Assembly (NCBI RefSeq): GCF_024451105.1
Contig: NZ_JANGEY010000002.1
Location: forward strand, 186,001 to 250,000
Direction: 5' to 3'
Origin: Stutzerimonas stutzeri
GTDB taxonomy: Bacteria; Pseudomonadota; Gammaproteobacteria; Pseudomonadales; Pseudomonadaceae
Length of the DNA stretch: 64,000 bases
Shown here: positions 11,064 to 20,288 of the stretch, piece by piece
How the letters are laid out: each line of letters starts with the position of its first letter
How positions within the stretch are numbered: position 1 is the first letter of the stretch
Notes under the pieces: generated by a model
The model's input: only the letters and a program-made list of their open reading frames with translations
What the model was told of the DNA's origin: nothing
The model's database searches: none
Translations under genes and position numbers: made by a program

Positions 11064-14000
11064 TCAGGCTTCCGCCAGTGCCACCGCTTCCTCGACGTCG
11101 ACCGCCACCAGCCGCGAACAGCCGGGTTCGTGCATGGTCACCCCCATCAACTGATCGGCCATTTCCATGGCGATCTTGTTGTGGGTGATATAGATGAACT
11201 GCACCTTCTCCGACATTTCCTTGACGAGTCGGGCATAACGACCGACGTTGGCATCGTCCAGTGGCGCATCCACCTCGTCGAGCATGCAGAACGGCGCTGG
11301 ATTGAGCTGGAAGATCGCGAACACCAGGGCAATCGCGGTGAGCGCCTTCTCGCCGCCGGACAGCAGATGGATGGTGCTGTTCTTCTTGCCCGGCGGGCGC
11401 GCCATGATCGCCACCCCTGTATCGAGTAGATCTTCGCCGGTAAGTTCCAGCCATGCCTGGCCGCCACCGAACACCTTGGGGAACAGCGCCCTGAGGCCTG
11501 CATCGATCCGCTCGAAGGTCTCCTTGAAGCGGTTGCGGGTTTCCCGGTCGATCTTGCGGATGACGCTCTCCAGAGTCTCCAGCGCCTCGACCAGATCCTC
11601 GTTCTGCGCATCCAGATAGCGTTTGCGCTCGGACTGCTGCTGGTATTCCTCGATGGCGGCCAGGTTGATCGGCCCCAGGCGCTGGATGCGCACCGCCAGT
11701 TGCTCCAGCTGGCTCTCCCAGTCGCGCTCGGCGGCGGCTTCGGGCAGTCCGGCGAGCAGACTCCCCAGTTCGTGGCCGTCCTCGCCCAGTTGATCCTCCA
11801 GCGCCTTGCGCCGCACGCTGAGGGTCTGCCAGTCGAGGCGCTGCTGTTCGAGCTGGCTGCGCAGCAGCTGGGCCTGCTGCTCGGCCGTGGCGCGACGCTT
11901 CTCGGCATCGCGCAGTTCGCGGTCGGCGTCATCGAGGGCCAGTCGCGCCAGACGCATTTCCTCGTCGACCGCCATGCGCCGCTCGAGCAGTTCCTCGAGG
12001 CGCAGGCGCAGCTCCTGCAACGGCTCGTCGCCCTCCTCCAGATTGAGCGCCAGCTGTTCGCAGCGCTCGACCAGCCGCGCCGCCTGCAGTTCGAGGCGCT
12101 CCAGCGCCTGGCGGGTGGAGTCGTGCTGGGCGCGCAGCGAGCCGCTGCGCACGGCCAGTTGGTGGGCATGATCCTTGCCTCGGCGGGCCTCCTGGCGCAC
12201 CCGATCGAGACGCTCGCGCAAGCCGTCGCGGGCGCCCAGCAGACGCTCGCGCTGCTCGGTGTCGCTGGCCATGGCTTCCAGGGCTTCCTGCAGGTACAGG
12301 CGCGCCTCGCCGAGCTGCTCGACCTCCAGCGCGCGTTGCTCGGCCAGCTCGGCCAGTTCCTCGTCGAGGCGCCGGCGGCGCAGCGTCAGCTGCTCGTGGC
12401 GGGCCTGCAGGGCGGACAGCCGGGTGCGCCATTCGCCCTGGCGGCGCTCCTCGTCCTGCAGCAGCCGGCGCTGTCGCTCGCGCGCCTGCTCCTCGGCCTG
12501 CTGCTGCTCGCGCAACTCGAGCAGGCGCTCCTCGAGCAGGGCCAGGGCGGCGGCGCGCTCCGCGCGCTCGCCGGCCAGGCACTCCAGTTCCTGACCGCGG
12601 GCCAGCAGGCCGCTGTCGGCCTCGCCGCCGCGCCGCACCCGGAGGAAATGCCGGCCGACCCAGTAGCCGTCGCGGCTGATCAGGCTGTCGCCGTCGGCCA
12701 GCGCGGCACGCCCCGCCAGGGCGGCCTCCAGCGATTCGACCGGGCACACCCGGCCGAGCCAGGGCGACAGATCGAGCGGCGAACGCACCTTGTCCAGCAG
12801 GCTGCCGCGCGCCGCGCCGGCGGCCGCGGCGCAGGCCAGACGCAGCTCGCCCTGGGCGAAAGCGTCGAGGGCGAGCCCCGTGAAGTCGTCGAGCAGTACC
12901 GCCTGCAGGTCGGCGCCCAGCACGGTTTCCACCGCCAGCTCCCAGCCCGGCTCGACGCGCAGGCCGTCGGCCAGCCGCGCCCGCCCCGCCAGGTCCTGCG
13001 CGCGCAGCCAGTCGGCGGCGCCGGCGCCGGGATCCAGCGCCGCCTGCTGCAGCGCCTCCAGCGAAGCCAGGCGGCCGTCGAGGCGCTGCAGCTCGCCCAG
13101 GGCCTGCTGCTGTTCGCGCCCCGCCTGCTGCAGCTCGTCGCGCAACAGCTGCAGGCGTTCGGCCAGTTGCTCGTCGCCGGCCTGCAGTGCCTCCAGTTCG
13201 AGCGCACCGACGGCCAGTCGCTCGGTCAGCTCGGTCATCTCCAGATCGGCCGGGTCGCCGGCCAACAAGCGGCGCTCGTCCTCGAGGCGACGCTGGCGCT
13301 CGACCAGCCGCTCGAGACTCTGCTCCAGTTGCTGGATGCGCGCCTGCTGTACCTCGGCCTGGCGACGCGGCTCGGCGCTGCGCTGGCCGAAGGCATCCCA
13401 CTGCTCCTGCCAGGCGTGCATGGCGGACTCCGCCTCCTCCAGGGCGGCGGCGCCCTCCTCGGCGGCCGCCTGCGCCAGCGCCTGCTCCGGTTCGAGCATG
13501 GCTAGCTCCTCGGCCAGACTGGCCAGCAGGTCGCGGTCGCTGCCCAGATGCGCCTCGGTCTCGACGCGCTCGCGCTCGGCCTCGCGCAGGTCGTCCTGCA
13601 GCTGGCGCAGACGCTGCTGGCCGTGCTGGATGCTCTGCTCGATGCGGGCGATGTCGCCGCCCACCGAGTAGAAGCGCGCCTGCACCTGGTTGAAGGTTTC
13701 GGAGAGGTCGTGGTGGCCGTCGCGCAGGCGCTCGATGCTGGCATCGGCGTTGCGCTGCTCGGCGACCAGCGCCTCCATGGCCACTTCCTGGTCGCCGATC
13801 ACGCTCTGCCGGGCCCGGGCCTGCTCGTCCAGCGCCAGCCAGCGCAGGGCGGCCAGCTCGGCCTTCAGGCGGCGCTCCTCGGCCTTGTACTGCTGGTACT
13901 TCTCCGCCGCCTGGGCCTGACGCTGCAGGCGCTCGAGCTGGCGCTCCAGTTCCTCGCGCAGGTCGGCGAGGCGCTCGAGATTCTCCTGGGTGCGGCGGAT

Positions 14001-14549
14001 GCGGTTCTCGGTCTCGCGGCGGCGCTCCTTGTAGCGGGAGATGCCGGCCGCTTCCTCGATGTAGTTGCGCAGATCCTCCGGCCGGGCCTCGATCAGCTTG
14101 GAGATCATCCCCTGCTCGATGATCGAGTAGCTGCGCGGCCCCAGACCGGTGCCGAGGAAGATGTCGGTGATGTCGCGGCGCCGGCACTTGGTGCCGTTGA
14201 GGAAATAGGTGTTCTGCCCCTCGCGGGTCACCCGCCGACGGATGGAGATCTCGCTCCAGCTCGCGTACTCGCCGCCCAGGCTGCCGTCGCTGTTGTCGAA
14301 CACCAGCTCGATCGACGCCTGACCGACCGGCTTGCGGGTGTTGGAGCCGTTGAAGATCACGTCGGTCATCGACTCGCCGCGGAGGTTCTTCGCCGAACTC
14401 TCGCCCATCACCCAGCGCACCGCGTCGATGATGTTGGACTTGCCGCAGCCGTTGGGGCCGACCACCGCCGCCATGTTGCTCGGAAAGCTGACCGTGGTGG
14501 GGTCGACGAAGGACTTGAAACCGGCCAGGCGGATGCATTTCAGGCGCAT
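11064..14549 (-). CDS. smc: chromosome segregation ATPase SMC
   Basis: A 1161-residue SMC protein that compacts and segregates the chromosome as a dimer with ScpA and ScpB. The N-terminal head has Walker A GPNGCGKSN (31-39). Two very long coiled coils rich in Glu/Gln/Arg/Leu flank a hinge near the middle (about 500-640, including LDPGAGAADWLRAQDLAGRARLADGL). The C-terminal head has the ABC signature LLSGGEKALTA (about 1062) and Walker B FCMLDEVDAPLDD. Long reading frames on the opposite strand here are composition artefacts. Confidence 0.97.
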   Translation of the reverse strand: MRLKCIRLAGFKSFVDPTTVSFPSNMAAVVGPNGCGKSNIIDAVRWVMGESSAKNLRGESMTDVIFNGSNTRKPVGQASIELVFDNSDGSLGGEYASWSEISIRRRVTREGQNTYFLNGTKCRRRDITDIFLGTGLGPRSYSIIEQGMISKLIEARPEDLRNYIEEAAGISRYKERRRETENRIRRTQENLERLADLREELERQLERLQRQAQAAEKYQQYKAEERRLKAELAALRWLALDEQARARQSVIGDQEVAMEALVAEQRNADASIERLRDGHHDLSETFNQVQARFYSVGGDIARIEQSIQHGQQRLRQLQDDLREAERERVETEAHLGSDRDLLASLAEELAMLEPEQALAQAAAEEGAAALEEAESAMHAWQEQWDAFGQRSAEPRRQAEVQQARIQQLEQSLERLVERQRRLEDERRLLAGDPADLEMTELTERLAVGALELEALQAGDEQLAERLQLLRDELQQAGREQQQALGELQRLDGRLASLEALQQAALDPGAGAADWLRAQDLAGRARLADGLRVEPGWELAVETVLGADLQAVLLDDFTGLALDAFAQGELRLACAAAAGAARGSLLDKVRSPLDLSPWLGRVCPVESLEAALAGRAALADGDSLISRDGYWVGRHFLRVRRGGEADSGLLARGQELECLAGERAERAAALALLEERLLELREQQQAEEQARERQRRLLQDEERRQGEWRTRLSALQARHEQLTLRRRRLDEELAELAEQRALEVEQLGEARLYLQEALEAMASDTEQRERLLGARDGLRERLDRVRQEARRGKDHAHQLAVRSGSLRAQHDSTRQALERLELQAARLVERCEQLALNLEEGDEPLQELRLRLEELLERRMAVDEEMRLARLALDDADRELRDAEKRRATAEQQAQLLRSQLEQQRLDWQTLSVRRKALEDQLGEDGHELGSLLAGLPEAAAERDWESQLEQLAVRIQRLGPINLAAIEEYQQQSERKRYLDAQNEDLVEALETLESVIRKIDRETRNRFKETFERIDAGLRALFPKVFGGGQAWLELTGEDLLDTGVAIMARPPGKKNSTIHLLSGGEKALTAIALVFAIFQLNPAPFCMLDEVDAPLDDANVGRYARLVKEMSEKVQFIYITHNKIAMEMADQLMGVTMHEPGCSRLVAVDVEEAVALAEA

Positions 14550-14918
14550 GACAGGTGACTCCGGGCGCGACGGCCGGCAAGGCGACGGAACAGGAAGGAC
14601 GGCAGGCTCATGGACGGGCGGCGGACACGAATGGCGCGGCGCGGCAGTCTAGCACAGCGCCCCGCGGGCCAGCCTGCGACCCCGTCCGCGCGCCGGATAC
14701 TCGGGCAGACACCAACCTCGGGCAACCGGGTACTTCCCGACGAAGCGCAAAAACATTACCTTGACGAAACCAGCCCAGAAATCTAGCAACTCCGCTCGCA
14801 TTCACGGAATCCTGACGGCACCCCATTCCGGCAGCACGGCGCCGGATACTGCCGCGGCAACGACCGCATGCCGCTGCAGGATGCCGCATCCGCCACGACA
14901 AGGAGGTCAGCATCGTCC
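14550..14918. other. divergent intergenic region, smc / response regulator
   Basis: A 369-base gap between two divergent genes. On the plus strand TTGACG (14761-14766), 17 bases and TAGCAA (14784-14789) could be a promoter for the regulator, but the -10 is poor. AAGGAGGT stands about 11 bases before the regulator ATG. No gene or RNA is apparent. Confidence 0.4.
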
Positions 14919-15662
14919 ATGGTCACCGCCTGCCCCCCTGCGCCGCAGGTCGCCGCCGCCTGCGCCCGTCTCGCGCCCCTGCAGGTGCTGGTGCTCGAAC
15001 GCGACCTCGCCCAGCGCGCCAGCATCGTCGAAATCCTGACTGGCCACGGGCATTCCGCCCTGGGTGCCTGCAGCGCCGAGGCCCTGGGCGAACTGCCCGC
15101 GGGCCGCCACTTCGACATCGCGCTGGTCGATCTCGAGCTGCCGGGCGAGGACCCCCTCGGCCTCAGCGCCAGGCTGCGGCGCACCCAGCCCGGCCTCGGC
15201 ATAGTCACGCTCAGCAGCCGGCACAGCCTCGACGAGCGGATCGCCAGCTACCGCAGCGGTGCCGACCTGTGCCTGGCCAAGCCGATCGAACCCGCCGAGC
15301 TGTGCGCGGCGCTGGACGCCCTGGCCCGCCGACTGCAAATGCGCGAACCCCGGGACGCCGACAGGCTGGTGCTGGAGCTGGCGAACTGCCTGCTGCATAC
15401 CCCCGGTGGCCCCCTGCACCTGCATCGCCCGGAGGCCGAAGTGCTCTACGCCCTGGCGCTGGCACCGGGCAACTTCGTGGAAAGCTGGCAACTGCTCGAG
15501 CGCCTCGGCAAGCCCCTCGACCTCTACGGCAAGGCCCAGCTCGAAGTGCTGATCTCGCGCCTGCGCAGCCGGCTGAAGGCGCTGCAGCCAGGCAGCAACC
15601 CGATCCGCGCCGAGCGCGGCAAGGGCTATCGGCTGGGCCTGGCCTTGCAGGTGCAGCGCTAG
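14919..15662 (+). CDS. OmpR-family response regulator, orphan
   Basis: A 247-residue two-domain regulator. The receiver (about 22-135) has the acidic pocket LERD (28-30), the phosphoacceptor Asp71 in ALVDLELPG and Lys121 in LCLAKPIEP. The C-terminal winged helix (about 150-245) ends with the recognition region QLEVLISRLRSRLKAL and GKGYRLGL. No histidine kinase lies beside it, so its partner is encoded elsewhere. The start chosen is the ATG after AAGGAGGT; an ATG 51 bases upstream would add an unlikely leader. Its targets may include the adjacent small membrane protein and channel, by position only. Confidence 0.88.
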   Translation: MVTACPPAPQVAAACARLAPLQVLVLERDLAQRASIVEILTGHGHSALGACSAEALGELPAGRHFDIALVDLELPGEDPLGLSARLRRTQPGLGIVTLSSRHSLDERIASYRSGADLCLAKPIEPAELCAALDALARRLQMREPRDADRLVLELANCLLHTPGGPLHLHRPEAEVLYALALAPGNFVESWQLLERLGKPLDLYGKAQLEVLISRLRSRLKALQPGSNPIRAERGKGYRLGLALQVQR

Positions 15663-15806
15663 CACATCCCACAGTGATCGCAAGGTTTTGTAAGCCTCGG
15701 TCACAGAAAAACTGTTAAAAGAGTCACAAAGCACCAAGCCTGCCAGGGCATGACCGCGACACGGAGTTTCTACACCAGCCTTCACCCAGCCGATCGGAGG
15801 CCTCAC

Positions 15807-15941
15807 ATGAGATCACAAGCCACCCGCATCAACCCGCACCGCGAGGAACAGCTCGAAATCGTCGGCTGTGGGCTGTTCCTGCTGCTCTACCTCGGCATCC
15901 TGCTGGTTCTCTACAGTTTTCCCTGGCACGTATTCGGGTAG
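15807..15941 (+). CDS. 44-residue single-helix membrane protein
   Basis: A short gene with a clear GGAGG ribosome site 6 bases before the ATG. The peptide has a basic, His-containing N-terminal third and one membrane helix (about 18-38, IVGCGLFLLLYLGILLVLYSF), then ends WHVFG. The charge pattern predicts a cytoplasmic N-terminus. It follows the response regulator by 144 bases and precedes the ion channel by 107. I do not recognise the family; small helices of this kind often modulate larger membrane proteins, which is only inference here. Confidence 0.6.
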   Translation: MRSQATRINPHREEQLEIVGCGLFLLLYLGILLVLYSFPWHVFG

Positions 15942-16048
15942 TCTGGACGCGCGACCGGACGGCGCCATGGGGGCGTCGCCCAGTCGACCGGACGGGAGCC
16001 GCCCGCTGCACCTGCGCCGGTCGCCCGCCCCAGCCCAGGAACGCCAGC

Positions 16049-16888
16049 ATGCCCGCCAGCACTCCCGCAACGCCTCTGCGCCAGCGCCTGCACAGCATCA
16101 TCTTCCATACCGACACGCCCGCCGGCAGACGCTTCGACGAACTCCTGCTGCTGACCATCTTCGCCAGTCTGGTAGTGGTGATGCTCGACAGCGTGGAGTC
16201 GATCGGCCAGGCCTACGGCCCGCTGCTCGACGGGCTCGAGTGGGGCTTCACCGCGCTGTTCGCCGTCGAGTACCTGACCCGCCTGTACTGCTCGCCCAAA
16301 CCCCTGCGCTATGCCTTCAGCTTCTACGGCCTGATCGACCTGCTCGCCGTGCTGCCGGGCATCCTCGCCCTGCTGTTCGCCGACGCCCAGTTCCTGATCG
16401 TCGTCCGCGTGCTGCGCATGCTGCGGGTGTTCCGCGTGCTCAAGCTGACGCCCTACCTGAGCCAGGCCAACTTCCTGCTGGTGGCGCTGCGCGGCAGTCG
16501 GCAGAAGATCATCGTCTTCCTGCTCACCGTCAGCACCCTGGTCACCGTGTTCGGCACCCTGATGTACGTCATCGAGGGGCCGGCCCATGGCTACAGCAGC
16601 ATCCCGACCAGCATCTACTGGGCGGTGGTGACCCTGACCACCGTAGGGTTCGGCGACATCACGCCGCAGACGCCGCTGGGACAGGGCCTGGCGACGCTGA
16701 TCATGATCACCGGCTACTCGATCATCGCCGTACCGACCGGGATCTTCACCGCCGAACTGGCCAACGCCATGCGCGGCGGCAGCGGCGGCCTGCAACGCCC
16801 TTGCCCGACCTGCGACAAGCCCAGCCACGAGGCCGGGGCCAGCTTCTGCTGCCGCTGCGGACACCCGCTGTTTCCGAAGGACTCCTGA
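16049..16888 (+). CDS. voltage-gated-type potassium channel with C-terminal zinc ribbon
   Basis: A 279-residue six-helix ion channel. S1-S3 span about 30-110; S4 is a positively charged voltage-sensor helix, RVLRMLRVFRVLK (120-132). The pore loop carries the K+ selectivity filter TTVGFGD (197-203), followed by S6 ending at TAELANAMR. The C-terminus is a small four-Cys zinc ribbon, CPTCDK...CCRCG, a cytoplasmic add-on present in some bacterial members. It probably forms a tetramer in the inner membrane. No clear ribosome site distinguishes this ATG from others nearby, but it gives a natural N-terminus. Confidence 0.92.
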   Translation: MPASTPATPLRQRLHSIIFHTDTPAGRRFDELLLLTIFASLVVVMLDSVESIGQAYGPLLDGLEWGFTALFAVEYLTRLYCSPKPLRYAFSFYGLIDLLAVLPGILALLFADAQFLIVVRVLRMLRVFRVLKLTPYLSQANFLLVALRGSRQKIIVFLLTVSTLVTVFGTLMYVIEGPAHGYSSIPTSIYWAVVTLTTVGFGDITPQTPLGQGLATLIMITGYSIIAVPTGIFTAELANAMRGGSGGLQRPCPTCDKPSHEAGASFCCRCGHPLFPKDS

Positions 16889-16913
16889 ACGGACCGCGCC
16901 GCCGGGGCGCCGC

Positions 16914-17801
16914 TCAGCGCTCGCCGTGCCCATAGGCCCGCCGCGACTCCTCATGGCGACGTGGCTCGTCGTCCCGGCGCGGGCGCTCACGCCGCGGCTC
17001 GACCTGCTGCGGCCGCACCTGCTCGCGGGACGCCGCACGCGACTCCTGGCTCCGGGTCTGCACCGCGCGCATCTGCACCGCATCGCGCGGCTGCCAGTGC
17101 GGCGCACGTGCGTCCGGACGCTGCGGCGACGGCCCGGGACGCACGGCCTCGAGGCGCTGTGGAGCCTGCCAGCGAGGCTGCGGCGTCTCGATGCGCTGCG
17201 GCGCCTGCCAATGCCGCTGCGGCGTCTCGACGTGCTGCGGCGCCTGCCAATGCCGCTGCGGCGATGGCGCCTGCTCGCGCCGCCAGTCGCGTCCGTCGTC
17301 GTGGCGCGGCTGCCAGAGCGGGCGACGCTGCTCGGCCTGGCGCTCGCGCGCGTCGTCGTGGAAACGTCGCTCCTCGCTGCGCTCCCAACGTCCGTCGCGG
17401 TCGCGCCGGTCGTCGCGGCGCCGGTCGTCGTAGCGCCTGTCGTCGTAACGGCGGTCGTCGTAGCGGCGATTGTCGTGGCGCGGCTGCACCCGGTAGCGCT
17501 GCTCCAGCCGCGGCGGCAGATGGCGATGCTCGACGATTCGCCACGGCCCCTTGTAGTGGCGCCCGGACGACCAGCGATTGTCGTACCAGCGGTAGTAGGT
17601 GTGGTTGTGGTAGTAGATCCGCGGATAACCCACGCTGACGTACACCCGCAGGTCGTCGTCCCAGCGCCACTGGCCATGCCCCGGCGGCGGATAGTAGCCG
17701 GCGTAGCCCGGGCGGTGATGGTACTGATCCCGGGTATGGATGGTGCAGGCCGTCAGCGGCAGGATCAGCGCGATCAGAATCCCAACGGCGAAACGCCTCA
17801 T
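16914..17801 (-). CDS. Arg/His/Gln-rich repeat lipoprotein
   Basis: A 295-residue protein with a signal peptide and lipobox LPLTAC (Cys19). The first third after the Cys is Tyr/His/Trp rich (RWYDNRW, YYPPPGHGQWRWDDD). The remainder is low complexity: three RRYDD units at about 110-125, then tandem copies of a QRHWQAPQ-type unit, then Arg/Glu/Gln-rich sequence to the end. A strongly basic surface lipoprotein could bind acidic polymers or metals, but no function is known to me. The upstream extension of the frame lacks support; the start is set by the signal peptide. Confidence 0.75.
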   Translation of the reverse strand: MRRFAVGILIALILPLTACTIHTRDQYHHRPGYAGYYPPPGHGQWRWDDDLRVYVSVGYPRIYYHNHTYYRWYDNRWSSGRHYKGPWRIVEHRHLPPRLEQRYRVQPRHDNRRYDDRRYDDRRYDDRRRDDRRDRDGRWERSEERRFHDDARERQAEQRRPLWQPRHDDGRDWRREQAPSPQRHWQAPQHVETPQRHWQAPQRIETPQPRWQAPQRLEAVRPGPSPQRPDARAPHWQPRDAVQMRAVQTRSQESRAASREQVRPQQVEPRRERPRRDDEPRRHEESRRAYGHGER

Positions 17802-18043
17802 GTGTTTGTCTCCCCGGCCGGCCGCAGCCTGCCCGAACGTTGCTCGTCGGCCCCGCACAGGGCGGCAGCCGTGCCGGCTCTCCCCCCCCCACGCGGCGGC
17901 GGGGGAAGAACGGCGCTGCGGGCCGTCCGAACACGGCCGTCCCGCTCAATCGCTCAGACAACGCGGCCAGTCGGTTGTTGCAGCAGGGCGGACACGCTGC
18001 ACCCTGCAGCGACGGACCGGCCCGGCGGGTGGGCCGCCCCCGT

Positions 18044-19246
18044 TCAGGGCCGCTCGGCGCGGTCGATCACCAGCGTCTGCTCGCTCGCCTCGGCGGTCTT
18101 GAGCACGGCACTCTCGCCGAGCCACTCGCCTTCGCTGGGACTGCCGGTGCGGGAGACCCGCGCCACCAGTTGCACCTCCGGGAAGCCGGAGAGCTTGAGC
18201 TGCGGCATCATCGCGTCGCGGTCGGAGAGGCTGATCTCGGCCGGCAGGTCGGCGACGGTCAGGCGCTTGGCAGCCAACGGCATAGGCGGACCGGAAACGG
18301 CGCGGGCGAAGACGAACACGCTGTCGGTCGGCTGCACCTTGTCGGCCAGTTCGGCAGCCAGGCTGACCCTGACCTTCAGCTCCAGCGGCGCGGCCGCCGC
18401 CTCCGGCTCGGGCAGCGGCTCGCCGCGGGCGGCGAGCTGTTCACGGGCGCGGGCGATGCCGCCCTCGATGGCCTGGCGCGACGGGTCGGCGGCGTCGAGC
18501 TGGGCTGCCAGACGCTCCCAATAGCGCACCGCGTCGGCGTAGCGCTGCTCCTCGAATGCAGCGATGCCGAACAGCCCGAGGGTGGTGACGTCCTGCGGGT
18601 CGGCGGCCAGCGCCTCCTCGCCGAGGGCGCGGATCTCGTCGCTGAACTGCCGCTCGCCGGCGAAGTACTGCGCCTGGGCCCACTGGCCGAGCAGCTCGGG
18701 ATGGCGGCCGGCCAGCGCGACCGCGCGCTCGAAGGCCCTGGCGGCGTCCTGCGCGCGCTGCTGGTTCATGTAGGTGCGGCCGAGGAAGTACCAGGCCTCG
18801 GCCGAGTCGGGCTGGGCCTTGACCGTGGCCTCCAGGCGCGCGGTCATCTCCTCGACGCTGCGCGGCGCACCGGCCAGCTCCTGGCTCAGCCGGAGCGCGT
18901 CGCTGGCCCCCCAGTGCAGGTACAGGCCGAGACCGGCGGCCGGCACCAGCAGGGCCATGACCAGCGGCAGCGCACGGCCGAGACGCCGCTGCACGCCCTC
19001 GGCCTGTTCGGCGTCGGCCAGCAGTTCGCGGGCCGCCTCGCTGCGCCCGGCCTCCAGCTGGGCGGCGTCCAGCGCGCCGGCTGCGTGCTGGGCGTCCAGC
19101 TCGGCGATGCGCTCCTGGTAGAGGGCGACGTTGAGGGCGGTGCGGTCCTCCTCGGCCTGGGCGCGGCGGCCGCGCAGCACGGGGATCAGCAGGAGGGCGA
19201 GCGCTGCCAGCAGCAGCACCGCGCTAGCGAGCCAGAAAGCGGTCAT
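18044..19246 (-). CDS. ccmI: cytochrome c biogenesis protein CcmI
   Basis: A 400-residue apocytochrome c chaperone. The N-terminus has two membrane segments (about 1-25 and 95-115) flanking a cytoplasmic coiled-coil loop; the C-terminal periplasmic part carries TPR repeats ([33 protein letters not shown] and following). It presents the apocytochrome C-terminus to the CcmF/H haem lyase. It is the last gene of the ccm operon, overlapping ccmH by 4 bases. Confidence 0.95.
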   Translation of the reverse strand: MTAFWLASAVLLLAALALLLIPVLRGRRAQAEEDRTALNVALYQERIAELDAQHAAGALDAAQLEAGRSEAARELLADAEQAEGVQRRLGRALPLVMALLVPAAGLGLYLHWGASDALRLSQELAGAPRSVEEMTARLEATVKAQPDSAEAWYFLGRTYMNQQRAQDAARAFERAVALAGRHPELLGQWAQAQYFAGERQFSDEIRALGEEALAADPQDVTTLGLFGIAAFEEQRYADAVRYWERLAAQLDAADPSRQAIEGGIARAREQLAARGEPLPEPEAAAAPLELKVRVSLAAELADKVQPTDSVFVFARAVSGPPMPLAAKRLTVADLPAEISLSDRDAMMPQLKLSGFPEVQLVARVSRTGSPSEGEWLGESAVLKTAEASEQTLVIDRAERP

Positions 19247-19752
19247 TGGTCAGCCTTGCTCTTGTCGGAAGCGGTCTTCAGCAGTTGGTCGAGGCGCGCG
19301 CGCTCCTCGGCGGACAGGTCGTCGCCGGCCGTGCCGCCGGCCGCGGCGCTGCCGCTGGCGGGCCGGCGGCGGCGCAGGATGATCAGCGCCAGCACGCCCA
19401 CGCCTGCGCCGAGCATCAGCCAGGGGCCGTACCAGAGCAGCCAGGTGCGCGCGTCGCGCGGCGGGTTGTAGCGGACGAAGTCGCCGTAGCGGTCGACCAG
19501 GAAGTCGACGATCTGCTCGTTGCTCTGGCCTTCCTCGAGCATCCGGTAGATCTCGCGGCGCAGGTCCATGGCGATCGGCGCGTCGGAGTCGGCGATGTTC
19601 TGGTTCTGGCACTTCGGGCAGCGCAGTTCCTCGGTGAGGGTGCGGTAGCGGGCGCGCTCGGCGTCGTCCCTGAACTCGTAGGTGTCGATGGCCGCCTGCG
19701 CGCCCAGCGACAGGCTCAGGCCGAGCAGGCCCGCACTCAGCAGTCGTTTCAT
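19243..19752 (-). CDS. ccmH: cytochrome c-type biogenesis thioreductase CcmH
   Basis: A 169-residue periplasm-facing protein with a signal peptide (about 1-24), the redox motif LRCPKC (two Cys about 47 and 50) and one C-terminal membrane helix ([23 protein letters not shown]). It reduces the CXXCH cysteines of apocytochrome c before haem ligation. The ATG overlaps the ccmG stop and its own stop overlaps ccmI, showing translational coupling. Confidence 0.95.
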   Translation of the reverse strand: MKRLLSAGLLGLSLSLGAQAAIDTYEFRDDAERARYRTLTEELRCPKCQNQNIADSDAPIAMDLRREIYRMLEEGQSNEQIVDFLVDRYGDFVRYNPPRDARTWLLWYGPWLMLGAGVGVLALIILRRRRPASGSAAAGGTAGDDLSAEERARLDQLLKTASDKSKADQ

Positions 19753-20288
19753 CGGCCCGCCTCGTCCATCAGTTGCCGGTACAGCGGCGCCAGCTGCTGG
19801 CGCCAGACGCTCTCGTCGATGGCGCCGACATACTTGTGGCGGACGATGCCGTCCTTGTCGAGCAGGAAGGTTTCCGGTGCGCCGTAGACGCCGAGGTTGA
19901 TGCCCAGGCTGCCCTGCGGGTCCTCGACGTTGAAGCGGTACGGGTTGCCCAGCTCGGCGAGCCACTTGCGTGCGGCGGCGCCGTTGTCCTTGTAGTTGAT
20001 GCCGTAGACCGCCACGCCCTGCGCCGCCAGGCGGTTGAGCATCTCGTGCTCGGCGCGACAGGTCGGGCACCAGGTGGCCCAGACGTTGAGCAGCGCCGGG
20101 CCCCGGATGTCGGCGCTGCCCAGGGTGCGCTCCGGCTCTTCCAGCGAGGGCAGTTCGAAGGCCGGCAGCGGCTTGCCGATCATCGTCGAGCCGATGTCCC
20201 GCGGGTCGAGGAACAAGCCCTCGTAGAGCAGCGCGGCGAGGGCGAGGAAGCCGGCCAGCGGCAGCAACAGCAGCAGTCGTCGGTTCAT
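19749..20288 (-). CDS. ccmG: thiol:disulfide interchange protein CcmG/DsbE
   Basis: A 179-residue membrane-anchored thioredoxin-like protein. An N-terminal anchor (about 4-25) precedes the thioredoxin fold with the active site WATWCPTC. It receives electrons from DsbD and keeps CcmH and apocytochrome thiols reduced in the periplasm. It overlaps both neighbouring genes by 4 bases. Confidence 0.96.
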   Translation of the reverse strand: MNRRLLLLLPLAGFLALAALLYEGLFLDPRDIGSTMIGKPLPAFELPSLEEPERTLGSADIRGPALLNVWATWCPTCRAEHEMLNRLAAQGVAVYGINYKDNGAAARKWLAELGNPYRFNVEDPQGSLGINLGVYGAPETFLLDKDGIVRHKYVGAIDESVWRQQLAPLYRQLMDEAGR

